The notes below the pieces were generated by a model that was not told where the DNA came from, made no database searches, and saw only the letters and a list, made by a program, of their open reading frames with translations. From an uncultured Desulfobacterales bacterium (GTDB lineage Bacteria; Desulfobacterota; Desulfobacteria; Desulfobacterales; JAFDCJ01), in NCBI GenBank assembly GCA_945787595.1, contig CALZJV010000153.1:1-24732 (forward strand): a DNA stretch of 24,732 nucleotides, written 5' to 3'. Shown one piece after another: positions 8,541 through 15,096 of this stretch (its first letter is position 1; the number at the start of each line of letters is the position of its first letter). The translations under genes were made by a program, and so were the position numbers.

Positions 8541-8885
8541 GAAAACCTGGTCCTCCCTCTCTCCGAGCTGTAGGCTCTCCGAGCCGGAAGCCGGGCTATA
8601 GGCCCTACGGGCCGGAAGCTGGGCCAGGTCAGAGACAGTTGCCTATGCCGTCAAAAGGGTCGATAGGAATACAGAACTCAGGAGATAGAATTCAGAATAA
8701 GGTATTCGCCTTCGGCTCAGCCGGAAAATATAAATAGTGTCGGCGCGAAGCGACATCATTCTATTCTGACTCCTGACTCCTGACTTCTGGCTGCTGAATT
8801 CTGAGTTTCAACACCGGCTATCGTTAAAAGCCCTTTCCAAGGGCAAACCAAAGCCTGGTCCTCTGCCAGGATTCTTTACTCTTAC
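8541..8885 (+). other. candidate structured RNA frame, copy A, enclosing a heptad palindrome
   Basis: The gene-free stretch 8508-9055 holds an ordered structure shared with 13811-14098. The left side has AAAACC, a hairpin closing CCTGG (8546-8550) with CCAGG (8624-8628), then TCAGAGACAG, TTGCCTATGCCGT. The right side has a hairpin GCCCTT-TCC-AAGGGC (8830-8844), CAAACCAAAGCC, a hairpin CCTGG-TCCTCTG-CCAGG (8854-8870), and GATTCTTTACT. In this copy the loop of the left hairpin carries two 28-bp tandem repeats (8567-8594 and 8595-8622, beginning GCTGTAGG and GCTATAGG). Some segments recall pieces of the GEMM cyclic-di-GMP riboswitch (AAAGCC before a hairpin, a TGCCG tail), but the order does not fit a full one. 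Biochemical role unknown. Confidence 0.4.
8672..8805. repeat. heptad-word palindrome (CAGAATT/AATTCTG type)
   Basis: Left arm words CAGAACT (8672), CAGGAGA, TAGAATT, CAGAATA; right arm words TATTCTG (8762), ACTCCTG (8769), ACTCCTG (8776), ACTTCTG, GCTGCTG, AATTCTG (8797-8803). Between them are a GC hairpin region (CGCCTTCGGCTCAGCCGG) and GCGAAGCGACATC (8745-8757), a core segment shared with the elements at 5354 and 11006. Confidence 0.75.
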
Positions 8886-9055
8886 TATTGCAGGTGAAAC
8901 AATGGCAAAAGTTCAGTATCCATAATTACTATCTCAGCACAAAAACCCATATTTGGGCCTTTAAAAAAGTGGGATTGAAATTGAAATTCCTATTTTTTGT
9001 GCCTTCGTGTCTTGGTGGCTGAAATTTTACAATTAACCTTCAATTGGAGCATATC

Positions 9056-9610
9056 ATGAAAACCGGACTCATTCTTGTTGACATTCAAAACGATTATTTC
9101 CCCGGCGGCTCCATGGAGCTGGTTGGAATCCGGGAGGCTGTGACCAAGGCCAAAGTGTTGCTGTCATTTTTCCGCGAGAATCGTTGGCCGACTTATCATA
9201 TCCAGCATATTTCCGGACAGGAAGATGCGGCTTTTTTTCGACCTGATACCCCGGGTGTCGAGATTCACGACGACATAAAACCTTTTGCAGATGAACGGAT
9301 CATAACAAAACATTATCCGAACAGTTTTCGGGAAACGGGACTTCTGGAAGAGCTCAACAAAGATGGCATCAGGCGGCTGGTGATTTGCGGGGCCATGAGC
9401 CACATGTGCATTGACGCTACTACTCGGGCGGCCTTTGATCTTGGATATAATAGCGTGGTTATCCAGGATGCCTGTGCCACAAGGAATCTTGAATTCGGCG
9501 GCAAGACCATCTCAGCAGACCTGGTTCACGGATCGTTTATGGCTGCGCTGGGTTCGGTGTATGCCCGGGTTCTGAGCTTAGAGGAGTATAAGGAATGCGA
9601 AAGCAACTAA
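9056..9610 (+). CDS. cysteine hydrolase, isochorismatase-like family
   Basis: A 184-residue hydrolase of the isochorismatase/nicotinamidase superfamily, which hydrolyses amide or vinyl-ether bonds with a Cys nucleophile. All three catalytic residues are in place: D9 (LILVDIQNDYF), K85 (RIITKHYPNSF) and C118 (GAMSHMCIDATTRAAFDLGY). The late part, VIQDACATRNLEFGGKTISA, is also characteristic. The start at 9056 has TTGGAG about 7 bases upstream; a TTG four codons earlier overlaps this ribosome site and is unlikely. The exact substrate is unknown; nicotinamidase-specific metal-binding residues are not evident. It stands alone. Confidence 0.93.
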   Translation: MKTGLILVDIQNDYFPGGSMELVGIREAVTKAKVLLSFFRENRWPTYHIQHISGQEDAAFFRPDTPGVEIHDDIKPFADERIITKHYPNSFRETGLLEELNKDGIRRLVICGAMSHMCIDATTRAAFDLGYNSVVIQDACATRNLEFGGKTISADLVHGSFMAALGSVYARVLSLEEYKECESN

Positions 9611-9698
9611 GCCCCTCAGACAGTTTCACGATTTGCAACCAAACATCCACCGGCTTTTAGCGAGAACCCTTGTTTTTATTATAGAATCGAATAATTTC

Positions 9699-9726
9699 TT
9701 GACATTTTAGCCAAATTCGATATTAC
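9699..9726 (+). promoter_or_regulatory. probable sigma70-type promoter for the LysM gene
   Basis: TTGACA (9699-9704) and TATTAC (9721-9726) with 16 bases between them, ending about 90 bases before the LysM-protein start at 9817. The -35 is perfect and the -10 moderate. Confidence 0.5.
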
Positions 9727-9816
9727 CGATCATAATACTATAGATTTATTACTTTTTCAGCAATCCACGTCCGCTGTGCGGGGATATTTATCTGCTGCAA
9801 AAAGGGGGACCACAAG

Positions 9817-10935
9817 ATGTCGGTATACATCGTTAAGCCGGGTGACACGTTGTCTAAAATCGCCACCGGTACTTTAGGCGCGGCCGGAAAATGGCGAATT
9901 ATTGCAGAGCTCAACGGGATCATCAACCCAGAAAAGATACGGGTGGGGCAGCGCCTGCAGTTGCCTGAGGAGGTTAGCGAGGTTCCCAGCGTTGTCAACA
10001 CTTCTGCTGGTGTTAAGGCGGCTACCAAAGAACGGATTAGAATCAGTGTCGAAAATAAGGTTATCTACGCAACGCTGCTGTCAAAACCGGAGAAGATCTT
10101 TGTAGGTCGGCTACATCGCAAAGGCCTGTATCGGGTTGGGTTGCAGGAGCCGGAAACATTTATCGGCAACCATCGGGAAAAGTTGCTGGAAGTAAACCTG
10201 ACCGATTCAGAAATGAACGTTATCTTTGCCACTTCTGAAAATGAAGGAAATTTGGACGCGGTCAATACCTGGGACAATCAATTTATCAGTTTCGGCATGT
10301 TTCAGTGGACAGCCGGCGGCCCCGGCAAACCCGGTGAACTGCCGGTTCTGATAAAAATTATAAAGGAACGCTATCCGGACGATTTTCAACACTATTGGGG
10401 TCAGTTCGGTCTGGATGTGGTCGATGTCGACAACAAAACCGGGTGGTTCAGTTATCGCGGGAAAAAATTAGCTTCCGCTGCTGATAAAACCATGCTGCGA
10501 GAACATATTTGGGCTTATCGGTTTGCGCGAGCGGGAGCCGATATCGAGGTCCAGGCGGCCCAGATCCTGCATGCCATCAATCGCATCAATCAGTTTTACT
10601 TCGTCAAATCATCCAAGCTGGACGGTTATGCCTTGGTTGATCTGATTACTTCGGAATTCGGTGTCGCTCTGCTGCTGGATAACCACGTCAACCGCCCGGG
10701 ATATGTACGCGGCTGCGTGGCCGCGGCGCTGGAACGCAGCAATCTGACAGCCGAAGAGATGGCCCGGGGTGGCGACGACGAAGAACAGCTGATAATAAAA
10801 AATTATTTGGATATTCGGCAGACATATGGCAAGTACCCCATGACCGATGCCAGACAGCGGGCCTCTGTCACCCGGGGGTATGTGGTGGACGGCATCATAT
10901 CAGACGGCAGGGGGTCGTTTGTTTCCAGTGGCTAG
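9817..10935 (+). CDS. LysM-domain protein with a lysozyme-like body
   Basis: A 372-residue protein whose first ~50 residues are a clear LysM peptidoglycan/chitin-binding module (YIVKPGDTLSKIATGTLG ending NPEKIRVGQRLQLPEE). It has no signal peptide; the LysM starts at residue 2. After a linker, residues ~75-370 contain ATSENEGNLDAVNTWDNQFI followed by SFGMFQWTAGGPGKPGELP. An acidic residue in an S-E-N-E-G-N context (E141 or E143) before a SFG-FQWT segment is the layout of lysozyme-fold peptidoglycan glycosidases, so muralytic activity is plausible but not proven. The absent signal peptide suits release by lysis or a contractile/phage-derived apparatus, but no such genes are adjacent. AGGGGG lies about 8 bases before the ATG. 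LysM certain; catalytic role inferred. Confidence 0.85.
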   Translation: MSVYIVKPGDTLSKIATGTLGAAGKWRIIAELNGIINPEKIRVGQRLQLPEEVSEVPSVVNTSAGVKAATKERIRISVENKVIYATLLSKPEKIFVGRLHRKGLYRVGLQEPETFIGNHREKLLEVNLTDSEMNVIFATSENEGNLDAVNTWDNQFISFGMFQWTAGGPGKPGELPVLIKIIKERYPDDFQHYWGQFGLDVVDVDNKTGWFSYRGKKLASAADKTMLREHIWAYRFARAGADIEVQAAQILHAINRINQFYFVKSSKLDGYALVDLITSEFGVALLLDNHVNRPGYVRGCVAAALERSNLTAEEMARGGDDEEQLIIKNYLDIRQTYGKYPMTDARQRASVTRGYVVDGIISDGRGSFVSSG

Positions 10936-11005
10936 GTCTTTATGAATTATTTTTGTGCATTTTGTGGCAAAAAATTTTATTGGGATATTTTCGCTATCTT
11001 CATAT

Positions 11006-11230
11006 GATTGAATATTTTCGATTGAAGATTGAATATTTAAGGTTCGCCTCCGGCGGATCAATTATAAAAAAACCATCAACGAATCCCTGGAGGCAAGTCA
11101 CGGGGTACCATCTAATGCAAAACAAATTTTATCGCAGGAAGTTGCGGGGAGCTATACCCTAATAGAGATTAAATTGACGGAGCGAAGCGACATCCACAAA
11201 CATTCAATTTGCAATCTTCAATCTTCAATT
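11006..11230. repeat. heptad-word palindrome (GATTGAA/TTCAATC type)
   Basis: This fills the gene-free stretch 10936-11317. Left arm words are GATTGAA (11006), TATTTTC, GATTGAA (11020), GATTGAA (11027), TATTTAA; right arm words are TTCAATT (11203), TGCAATC (11210), TTCAATC (11217), TTCAATT (11224). The core has CGCCTCCGGCGG (11045-11056) and GAGCGAAGCGACATCCAC (11180-11197), the latter exactly the inverse of 5394-5411. Confidence 0.78.
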
Positions 11231-11235
11231 CCGGC

Positions 11236-11250
11236 TTAGGTTTAACCTAA
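11236..11250. promoter_or_regulatory. 15-bp perfect palindrome upstream of the OsmC-like gene
   Basis: TTAGGTT-T-AACCTAA is a perfect 7-bp dyad around one base, 67 bases before the OsmC-like start codon. It has the shape of an operator for a dimeric repressor. It does not match the PerR box I know, and no regulator gene is adjacent. Confidence 0.4.
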
Positions 11251-11317
11251 ATTAAGCGTCTAATACTCAATTATCAACGCTCTCAGACACAATTCCACTG
11301 GGATGAAAGGAGAAATT

Positions 11318-11791
11318 ATGAGCGATGACGTTGCTTACACATCAAAAGTTAGAATCGAACGCATAAAAGGACCGTTGCGGCGGGCATATTTGCCGCAGGT
11401 GGAATCGCCGGTTTTGTTCGGCGTGCATTCCGAGGTTGCTGAACATTACGGAGTTGATCCGGATGTACATTCCCCCCAGGCAACCACCCTGGACTACGTG
11501 GTGGCTTCGGCAGCCGGCTGACTGACCGGCACGTTTGGCGGCGCGCTGGAAGCGCGCAAGATTCCTGCCGGGGAAGGTGTTCTAACCTCAGAGGCAAAAG
11601 GGGAGATTGAAAAAGACGGAAACGTCTTGGTAATCAAAAGAATCCACGTGACGTATCACCTGAAATTAAAATCGGATCAGCGAGAAACTGCGGGAAAAGT
11701 ACATGGTTTTCACGCTGATTTTTGCCCGGTGGCACGCTCCGTCAAAGGGTGTATAGACATTACCACGGAGCTGCAAATGGAAGATATATAA
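11318..11791 (+). CDS. OsmC-like selenoprotein (in-frame UGA read as selenocysteine)
   Basis: A 157-residue OsmC/Ohr-superfamily protein, a group of thiol-dependent peroxide-reducing proteins. The frame starts at ATG 11318, with AAAGGAGA 5 bases upstream, and runs through ATTLDYVVASAAG to a UGA at 11519-11521 (codon 68). The same frame then continues without another stop for 90 codons: LTGTFGGALEARKIPAGEG, then HADFCPVARSVKGC with the second conserved cysteine C136, ending at UAA 11789-11791. In OsmC-like relatives the UGA position is, from memory, the catalytic cysteine (AAGCLTGTF), and OsmC-like proteins are an established bacterial selenoprotein family. A perfect SECIS-like hairpin lies 19 bases after the UGA. 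Both the stop position and the intact downstream frame argue against a simple nonsense mutation. A standard gene caller would truncate it at 67 residues. No selA/B/C/D genes are in the window. Confidence 0.87.
11541..11557 (+). promoter_or_regulatory. SECIS-like hairpin downstream of the UGA
   Basis: GCGCGCT (11541-11547), loop GGA (11548-11550), AGCGCGC (11551-11557): seven perfect pairs. The loop starts 26 bases after the UGA and has G in its first two positions, both within the known limits for bacterial SELB-binding SECIS elements. It is inside the coding frame, as bacterial SECIS elements are. Confidence 0.75.
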
Positions 11792-11794
11792 GAG

Positions 11795-11822
11795 CTCAAA
11801 GCTCAAAGTTCAAAGCTGAAAG
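11795..11822. repeat. four tandem 7-base words after the OsmC-like gene
   Basis: CTCAAAG (11795), CTCAAAG (11802), TTCAAAG (11809), CTGAAAG (11816) follow directly with no gaps, three bases after the stop codon. No facing inverted arm was found nearby. Confidence 0.7.
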
Positions 11823-11892
11823 AAAGGTGGATGAAATTTCTCAAGCTGTGCGGTTAAAAAAGTATCTGGATTTTCTACGAGATGTATTTATT

Positions 11893-12175
11893 CACCGCAA
11901 AGACGCAAAGAACGCAAAGGTTTATTTATTTTTTGTTTTCCGGTGATCCACCCAAAATGACGGCGGACAGGAAAACCGGAAAACAAAAAGAACCAGCTTT
12001 ATCAAGTAAATCTCATTGCCAGGGGCAACTATAATTGTAACATATCTAAAACCCCAATTATTTTCAGTAAAAGTGCTCTTTTATTCTTTGCCGTCCTCCC
12101 TGTTCGCCGGTATTTTTGGGGGATCAACGGCAAAGAATAAGAAAAAACATCTCTGCGTCCTTCGCGTCTCTGCGG
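11893..12175. repeat. large palindrome with CGCAAAG arms and two inner perfect hairpins
   Basis: This fills the gene-free stretch 11792-12225. The left arm (11893-11920) repeats CGCAAAG every 8-9 bases; the right arm (12151-12175) is its degenerate inverse (CTCTGCGTCC, TTCGCGTCTC, TGCGG). Inside are two perfect stems: TTTTTGTTTTCCGG (11930-11943) with CCGGAAAACAAAAA (11976-11989), and TTATTCTTTGCCG (12081-12093) with CGGCAAAGAATAA (12128-12140). From memory, ACCGCAGAGACGC-type repeats are common in environmental bacterial genomes. Confidence 0.75.
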
Positions 12176-12225
12176 TAAAAACAATCTGATAAATATGACA
12201 GTAAAACCAATACGAGGAGCATTCA

Positions 12226-13014
12226 ATGAGCGAATTAATCGAGCTGGTGAAAACGGATGCCATTGTCCAAATCGCTCTAAATCGACCCGAAGCATACAAT
12301 GCCTTTAATTATAATTTGGTTTCTCAATTGACGAGCCATCTGACGACCCTGGCCGGAGATGACAGCGTGCGCGGTGTGGTGATCACCGGCAGGGGCAAGG
12401 CTTTTTGTGCCGGTGGTGATCTCAAGTGGGCCCTTGGATATCCGGCCAAACCGGGGGCCGCCTTTCACACGCTGGCTTCCCAATTTCACCTGGCTATCGT
12501 GGAGATCCGCAGAATGAAAAAGCCGGTGGTGGCAGCCATCAACGGTGTTGCCGCCGGTGGTGGATTTTCTCTGGCACTGGCATGTGATTTTAGAGTAATG
12601 GAAAAATCCACAGTTTTAAGACAGGCATATACCTCAAACGGATTATGCATTGACGGCGGCGGAACCTTTACCTTGCCGAGGTTGGTCGGATATGCGCGTG
12701 CACTTGAAATTGCCGCCTTTGACGAACCCATTTCAGCCGATCAGGCACTGTCCTGGGGGCTTGTAACGAAAGTGGTAGAAGATGGGCAGGCACTGGTCGA
12801 GGCCACGGCAATGGCACAGCTTCTGGCCCGCCGAGCGCTGAACTCTTATGCCTGGTCAAAAAAGCTTATCACCGACGCTTTTAATACATCTTTTGAGAGC
12901 CAGCTTGAATTGGAGAGAGCCGCGCTTGAAGCATGCGCCGATCATGCCGACGGCCGGGAAGGGTTGGCGGCGTTTTCTGAAAAGCGTAAACCCAAATATG
13001 GCACGGATGGTTAA
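12226..13014 (+). CDS. enoyl-CoA hydratase/isomerase family protein (crotonase fold)
   Basis: A 262-residue crotonase-fold enzyme acting on an acyl-CoA thioester. Both oxyanion-hole segments are present: GKAFCAGGDLKW near residues 61-72 and NGVAAGGGFSLALACDFRV near 105-123. The region that carries the acidic catalytic residues in hydratases reads SNGLCIDGGGTFTLPRLVG, closer to the isomerase-type relatives (GL-PDGGGT-LPRLVG) than to a classic hydratase with two glutamates. It ends FSEKRKPKYGTDG, the usual F-EKR-P-F/Y ending. GAGGAG lies 7 bases before the ATG. No acyl-CoA dehydrogenase, thiolase or CoA ligase is adjacent, so the pathway cannot be fixed. Confidence 0.92.
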   Translation: MSELIELVKTDAIVQIALNRPEAYNAFNYNLVSQLTSHLTTLAGDDSVRGVVITGRGKAFCAGGDLKWALGYPAKPGAAFHTLASQFHLAIVEIRRMKKPVVAAINGVAAGGGFSLALACDFRVMEKSTVLRQAYTSNGLCIDGGGTFTLPRLVGYARALEIAAFDEPISADQALSWGLVTKVVEDGQALVEATAMAQLLARRALNSYAWSKKLITDAFNTSFESQLELERAALEACADHADGREGLAAFSEKRKPKYGTDG

Positions 13015-13105
13015 GCCCCAGTTTGCCCCTAACTTAGGCCCTTATATCTGATGTTTTGCGTTTTTATGTCAAAAAAACAAAATACAATCAAACCACAATG
13101 ATTAA

Positions 13106-13205
13106 TCCGCCGCCGGCGGACCAATCAATTGGCTTTTAATCTTTGAGATTTTGATATTGTAATTTGAAATTTATTTGAAATTTGGTGCTTGTAATTTGTT
13201 ATTTC
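13106..13205. repeat. heptad-word palindrome (xxxxTTG words) with core hairpin
   Basis: The core hairpin TCCGCCGCCGGCGGA (13106-13120) is followed by the small palindrome CCAATCAATTGG (13121-13132). The right arm runs GATATTG (13153), TAATTTG (13160), an 11-base unit AAATTTATTTG (13167), AAATTTG (13178), GTGCTTG (13185), TAATTTG (13192). The left arm (about 13077-13100) is shorter, with CAAAATA, CAATCAAAC and CACAATG. GTGCTTG and the 11-base spacing also occur in the element at 13880-14015. Confidence 0.7.
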
Positions 13206-13286
13206 CGGTTTATCCGGGTTAGGGTTCACGAAGAAATAAATTCACAATTTCAGCTATGCAGGAACTAGAACAAGTACTGAAAGACT

Positions 13287-13796
13287 ATGCGGCCTTTGAG
13301 CTGTAAATCGGTATATTGCCGGGAGACTATTGAAAGTCCCTTTCTCCTTTTATTGATAAAAAAATACTCCCACCAAATTTATAATAACAATCAAAAAGCC
13401 TGGTTGAGCGAAGCCGGGTGTAAACTTTCGGTCGGGCGGCCACCTGTCTGTTACGAATTTTTGTGCGCTAACATCCTCGAGGCCCAGAAAACTGTATTGC
13501 AGCGATATGCCATGATCGTCCTCTCCAAACTGATTTCCCATATTGGAAAAAGGGCCCTTGGCTCAATGCATCTCATTGAGGTCATGGATCCAGCCGATCT
13601 AAAAAAGGTCAGATATTCACGATTTCAAAAGCGTTTGTCGGAGGCTCGTAACGCATTTGATGTCGTTCAGTTGTTTTTTAGCGGTGATAAACTTAAAGAT
13701 GGCGCTTTGAAGGTTCTGTCCAAGATTTCTTGCCTGAATTCCGGGCAAGCCCTTTCCAGAATTGGTGAAGAAGTGAGAAGTGTCGATATTGGGTAA
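13287..13796 (+). CDS. hypothetical Cys-containing protein, possibly frameshifted at its 5' end
   Basis: A 169-residue product I do not recognise. Visible features are a cluster of cysteines in the first half (C at LSCKSVYC, EAGCKLS, RPPVCYEFLC), with the stretch GCKLSVGRPPVCYEFLC resembling the metal-binding C-x(n)-RP-C segments of small Fe-S/zinc proteins, and a helical second half rich in Lys and Arg. No membrane segment is certain. The ATG at 13287 has no convincing ribosome site. A frame just upstream, starting at 13256 (MQELEQVLKDYAAFEL), ends right where this one begins and is offset by one base. The true gene may therefore start at 13256 and be broken by a frameshift near 13290-13305. 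Moderate confidence that it is coding, low on its integrity. Confidence 0.55.
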   Translation: MRPLSCKSVYCRETIESPFLLLLIKKYSHQIYNNNQKAWLSEAGCKLSVGRPPVCYEFLCANILEAQKTVLQRYAMIVLSKLISHIGKRALGSMHLIEVMDPADLKKVRYSRFQKRLSEARNAFDVVQLFFSGDKLKDGALKVLSKISCLNSGQALSRIGEEVRSVDIG

Positions 13797-13810
13797 TTTT
13801 ATTCGATTTT

Positions 13811-14098
13811 AGAAAACCTGGTCCTCAGGGCCAGGTCAGAGATAGATGGCTCTGCCGTGAAGTTTTGTGTCTAAAATCACAAATTTCAAGCACCAAAATT
13901 CAAACAAATCTCAAATTCCAATATTCAATGACTAAAAGCTTCCAGGACGAGATATTGTTTGGATTTTCGAATTTTGGTCATTGGAAATTAGTTGATATTT
14001 GATATTTGTAATTTCAATTATTCAAGGAACTTCCAACAAAGCAAATCCCCTCCGGGGTGCACTAAAGCCGGGCCCTCTGGACCCGGATCTTTACTTTT
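13811..14098 (+). other. candidate structured RNA frame, copy B, enclosing a heptad palindrome
   Basis: Same order of parts as 8541-8885. Left: AAAACC, hairpin CCTGG-TCCTCAGGG-CCAGG (13817-13835), TCAGAGATAG, ATGGCTCTGCCGT. Right: hairpin CCCC-TCC-GGGG (14047-14057), then CTAAAGCC, hairpin CCGGG-CCCTCTGGA-CCCGG (14068-14086), GATCTTTACT. Compared with copy A the right stem changes from CCTGG/CCAGG to CCGGG/CCCGG, a paired (compensatory) change, and the TCC loop of the preceding hairpin is kept while its stem differs. This copy lacks the 28-bp loop insertion. Its right end lies six bases from the stop codon of the convergent LmbE-like gene. Confidence 0.4.
13880..14015. repeat. heptad-word palindrome (CAAxxxx facing xxxxTTG)
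   Basis: The cleanest example of the rule. Left arm: CAAATTT (13880), CAAGCAC (13887), CAAAATT (13894), CAAACAA (13901), a 4-base ATCT, CAAATTC (13912), CAATATT (13919), CAATGAC (13926). Right arm: AATTTTG (13970), GTCATTG (13977), an 11-base unit GAAATTAGTTG (13984), ATATTTG (13995), ATATTTG (14002), TAATTTC (14009). The 11-base unit (7+4) mirrors the 4-base break in the left arm, and CAATGAC/GTCATTG are exact inverses. Confidence 0.8.
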
Positions 14099-14104
14099 CC
14101 AGGA

Positions 14105-14965
14105 CTATAAGCCCTCGAAGAGATCTGTTTCTTTGGTATCGGTTGAAGTACATCCATGAACACACTCGAAATGTTCGTATCCCATGACCTCCTCTCTAAA
14201 TTTCTCGGACATTCGCCTTAAAATACTATTTGGATTCATTTGGCTCTGGTGGCAATTGAGAGCCTCCAGCTTCTGAGAGAGATATTCCCTGACATCAACA
14301 ACGGTTGATATTTTTTCTTCCGGCGTTCCTATCACATCGGGATCGAAGCCGGGTTCTTCGCCCCGTTCCTTAACCATTCTATGCATCTTGCGCATCCTTT
14401 TCAGAGGAATGGCCGTGTAGTACAGCTTGGCCGGTCGCCAGGGCTCGAGTACTTCTCCAATCTCGAATCGGGCGTCTCCGGATGCTTGAAGGGCACGCAA
14501 GGTCACTCTGTTTGCCATGATATGGTCGGGGTGAAGATATGTTCCCTTCTCATTGTAAGTTACTATCACATGTGGGCGAACACGCCTTATTATTTTCACC
14601 AGTTTGGCTGTGGCTTCCTGGATATCCGCCTGGGCAAAGGTCTGTGGATGATTATTCTCCTGACTACCGGCCATGCCGGAATCACGATAACCTAAAAAAT
14701 ATACAGATCCAATCGCCAGTACCTTGAGGGCTGCTTTCAACTCAATTGCCCGGATCTCTTTTATTTTCAATCCGGGTTTGGGAGCGACAAACTCCGGATT
14801 CAGAATGTCACCCGCCTCGCCCCCGGTACCATATGCCAGGACCGTCCTGCAGCCCATTGCAGAATATTTTGCAAGTATGCCACCGGTACTGATGGACTCA
14901 TCATCCGGATGGGCATGGACGGCCAGTAAGGTTAATTCATTATTTCTAACAGTGGGCAGATTCAT
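14105..14965 (-). CDS. LmbE/PIG-L family deacetylase, copy 1
   Basis: A 286-residue zinc-dependent N-deacetylase/amidase of the LmbE (PIG-L) family. The family signature AHPDDE is at 18-23 (H19, D21, D22) and the later zinc histidine is in YLHPDHIMANRV (H145/H148). Length and the segments RGEEPGFDPDVIGTPEEKIS and LSQKLEALNCHQSQMNPNS resemble the MshB/Mca branch, which acts on GlcNAc-inositol thiols or their conjugates, but a thiol substrate in this organism is only a guess. A second gene of identical length lies at 18232-19092; by hand count about 39 of 286 residues differ. I start both at MNLP because it is common to both; the ribosome site (AAGGAAAG) is distant. It converges on the structured element at 13811-14098. 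Confidence 0.93.
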   Translation of the reverse strand: MNLPTVRNNELTLLAVHAHPDDESISTGGILAKYSAMGCRTVLAYGTGGEAGDILNPEFVAPKPGLKIKEIRAIELKAALKVLAIGSVYFLGYRDSGMAGSQENNHPQTFAQADIQEATAKLVKIIRRVRPHVIVTYNEKGTYLHPDHIMANRVTLRALQASGDARFEIGEVLEPWRPAKLYYTAIPLKRMRKMHRMVKERGEEPGFDPDVIGTPEEKISTVVDVREYLSQKLEALNCHQSQMNPNSILRRMSEKFREEVMGYEHFECVHGCTSTDTKETDLFEGL

Positions 14966-15067
14966 TTTTGAAAATTTCTTGCTTTCTTTCCTTGCTAATG
15001 TATCGTAAATACTAATACATAGATTTAATAAAACAACTCAGGCTGATGGAAAATATCGGCTCAATAT
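14966..15067 (-). repeat. duplicated upstream region of the two LmbE-like genes
   Basis: The ~100 bases before copy 1 closely match those before copy 2 (19093-19195), including ATGTATCGTAAATA, TAATACATAGATT and GATGGAAAATATCGG. Similarity stops at about 15067/19195 on this side and at the stop codons on the other, so the duplicated unit is gene plus promoter region, about 960 bases. It very likely contains the promoter, but I cannot pick the boxes with confidence. Confidence 0.8.
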
Positions 15068-15083
15068 TAAAAAGAGTCGAATG

Positions 15084-15096
15084 CTTGTCGGACCAA
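15084..15096. repeat. 13-bp direct repeat flanking the toxin-antitoxin segment, left copy
   Basis: CTTGTCGGACCAA here and exactly at 16185-16197. The left copy is 17 bases beyond the end of the LmbE duplication. The rest of 15097-15481 has no gene or clear element, only AT-rich sequence and CCTAAGGCTGAAAACCGGCC (15392-15411), an imperfect inverse (17 of 20) of 16237-16256. Confidence 0.55.

Noticed and set aside
10953..11162. 69-codon plus-strand frame
   Set aside because: It is mostly a translation of the left arm and core of the heptad palindrome at 11006-11230.
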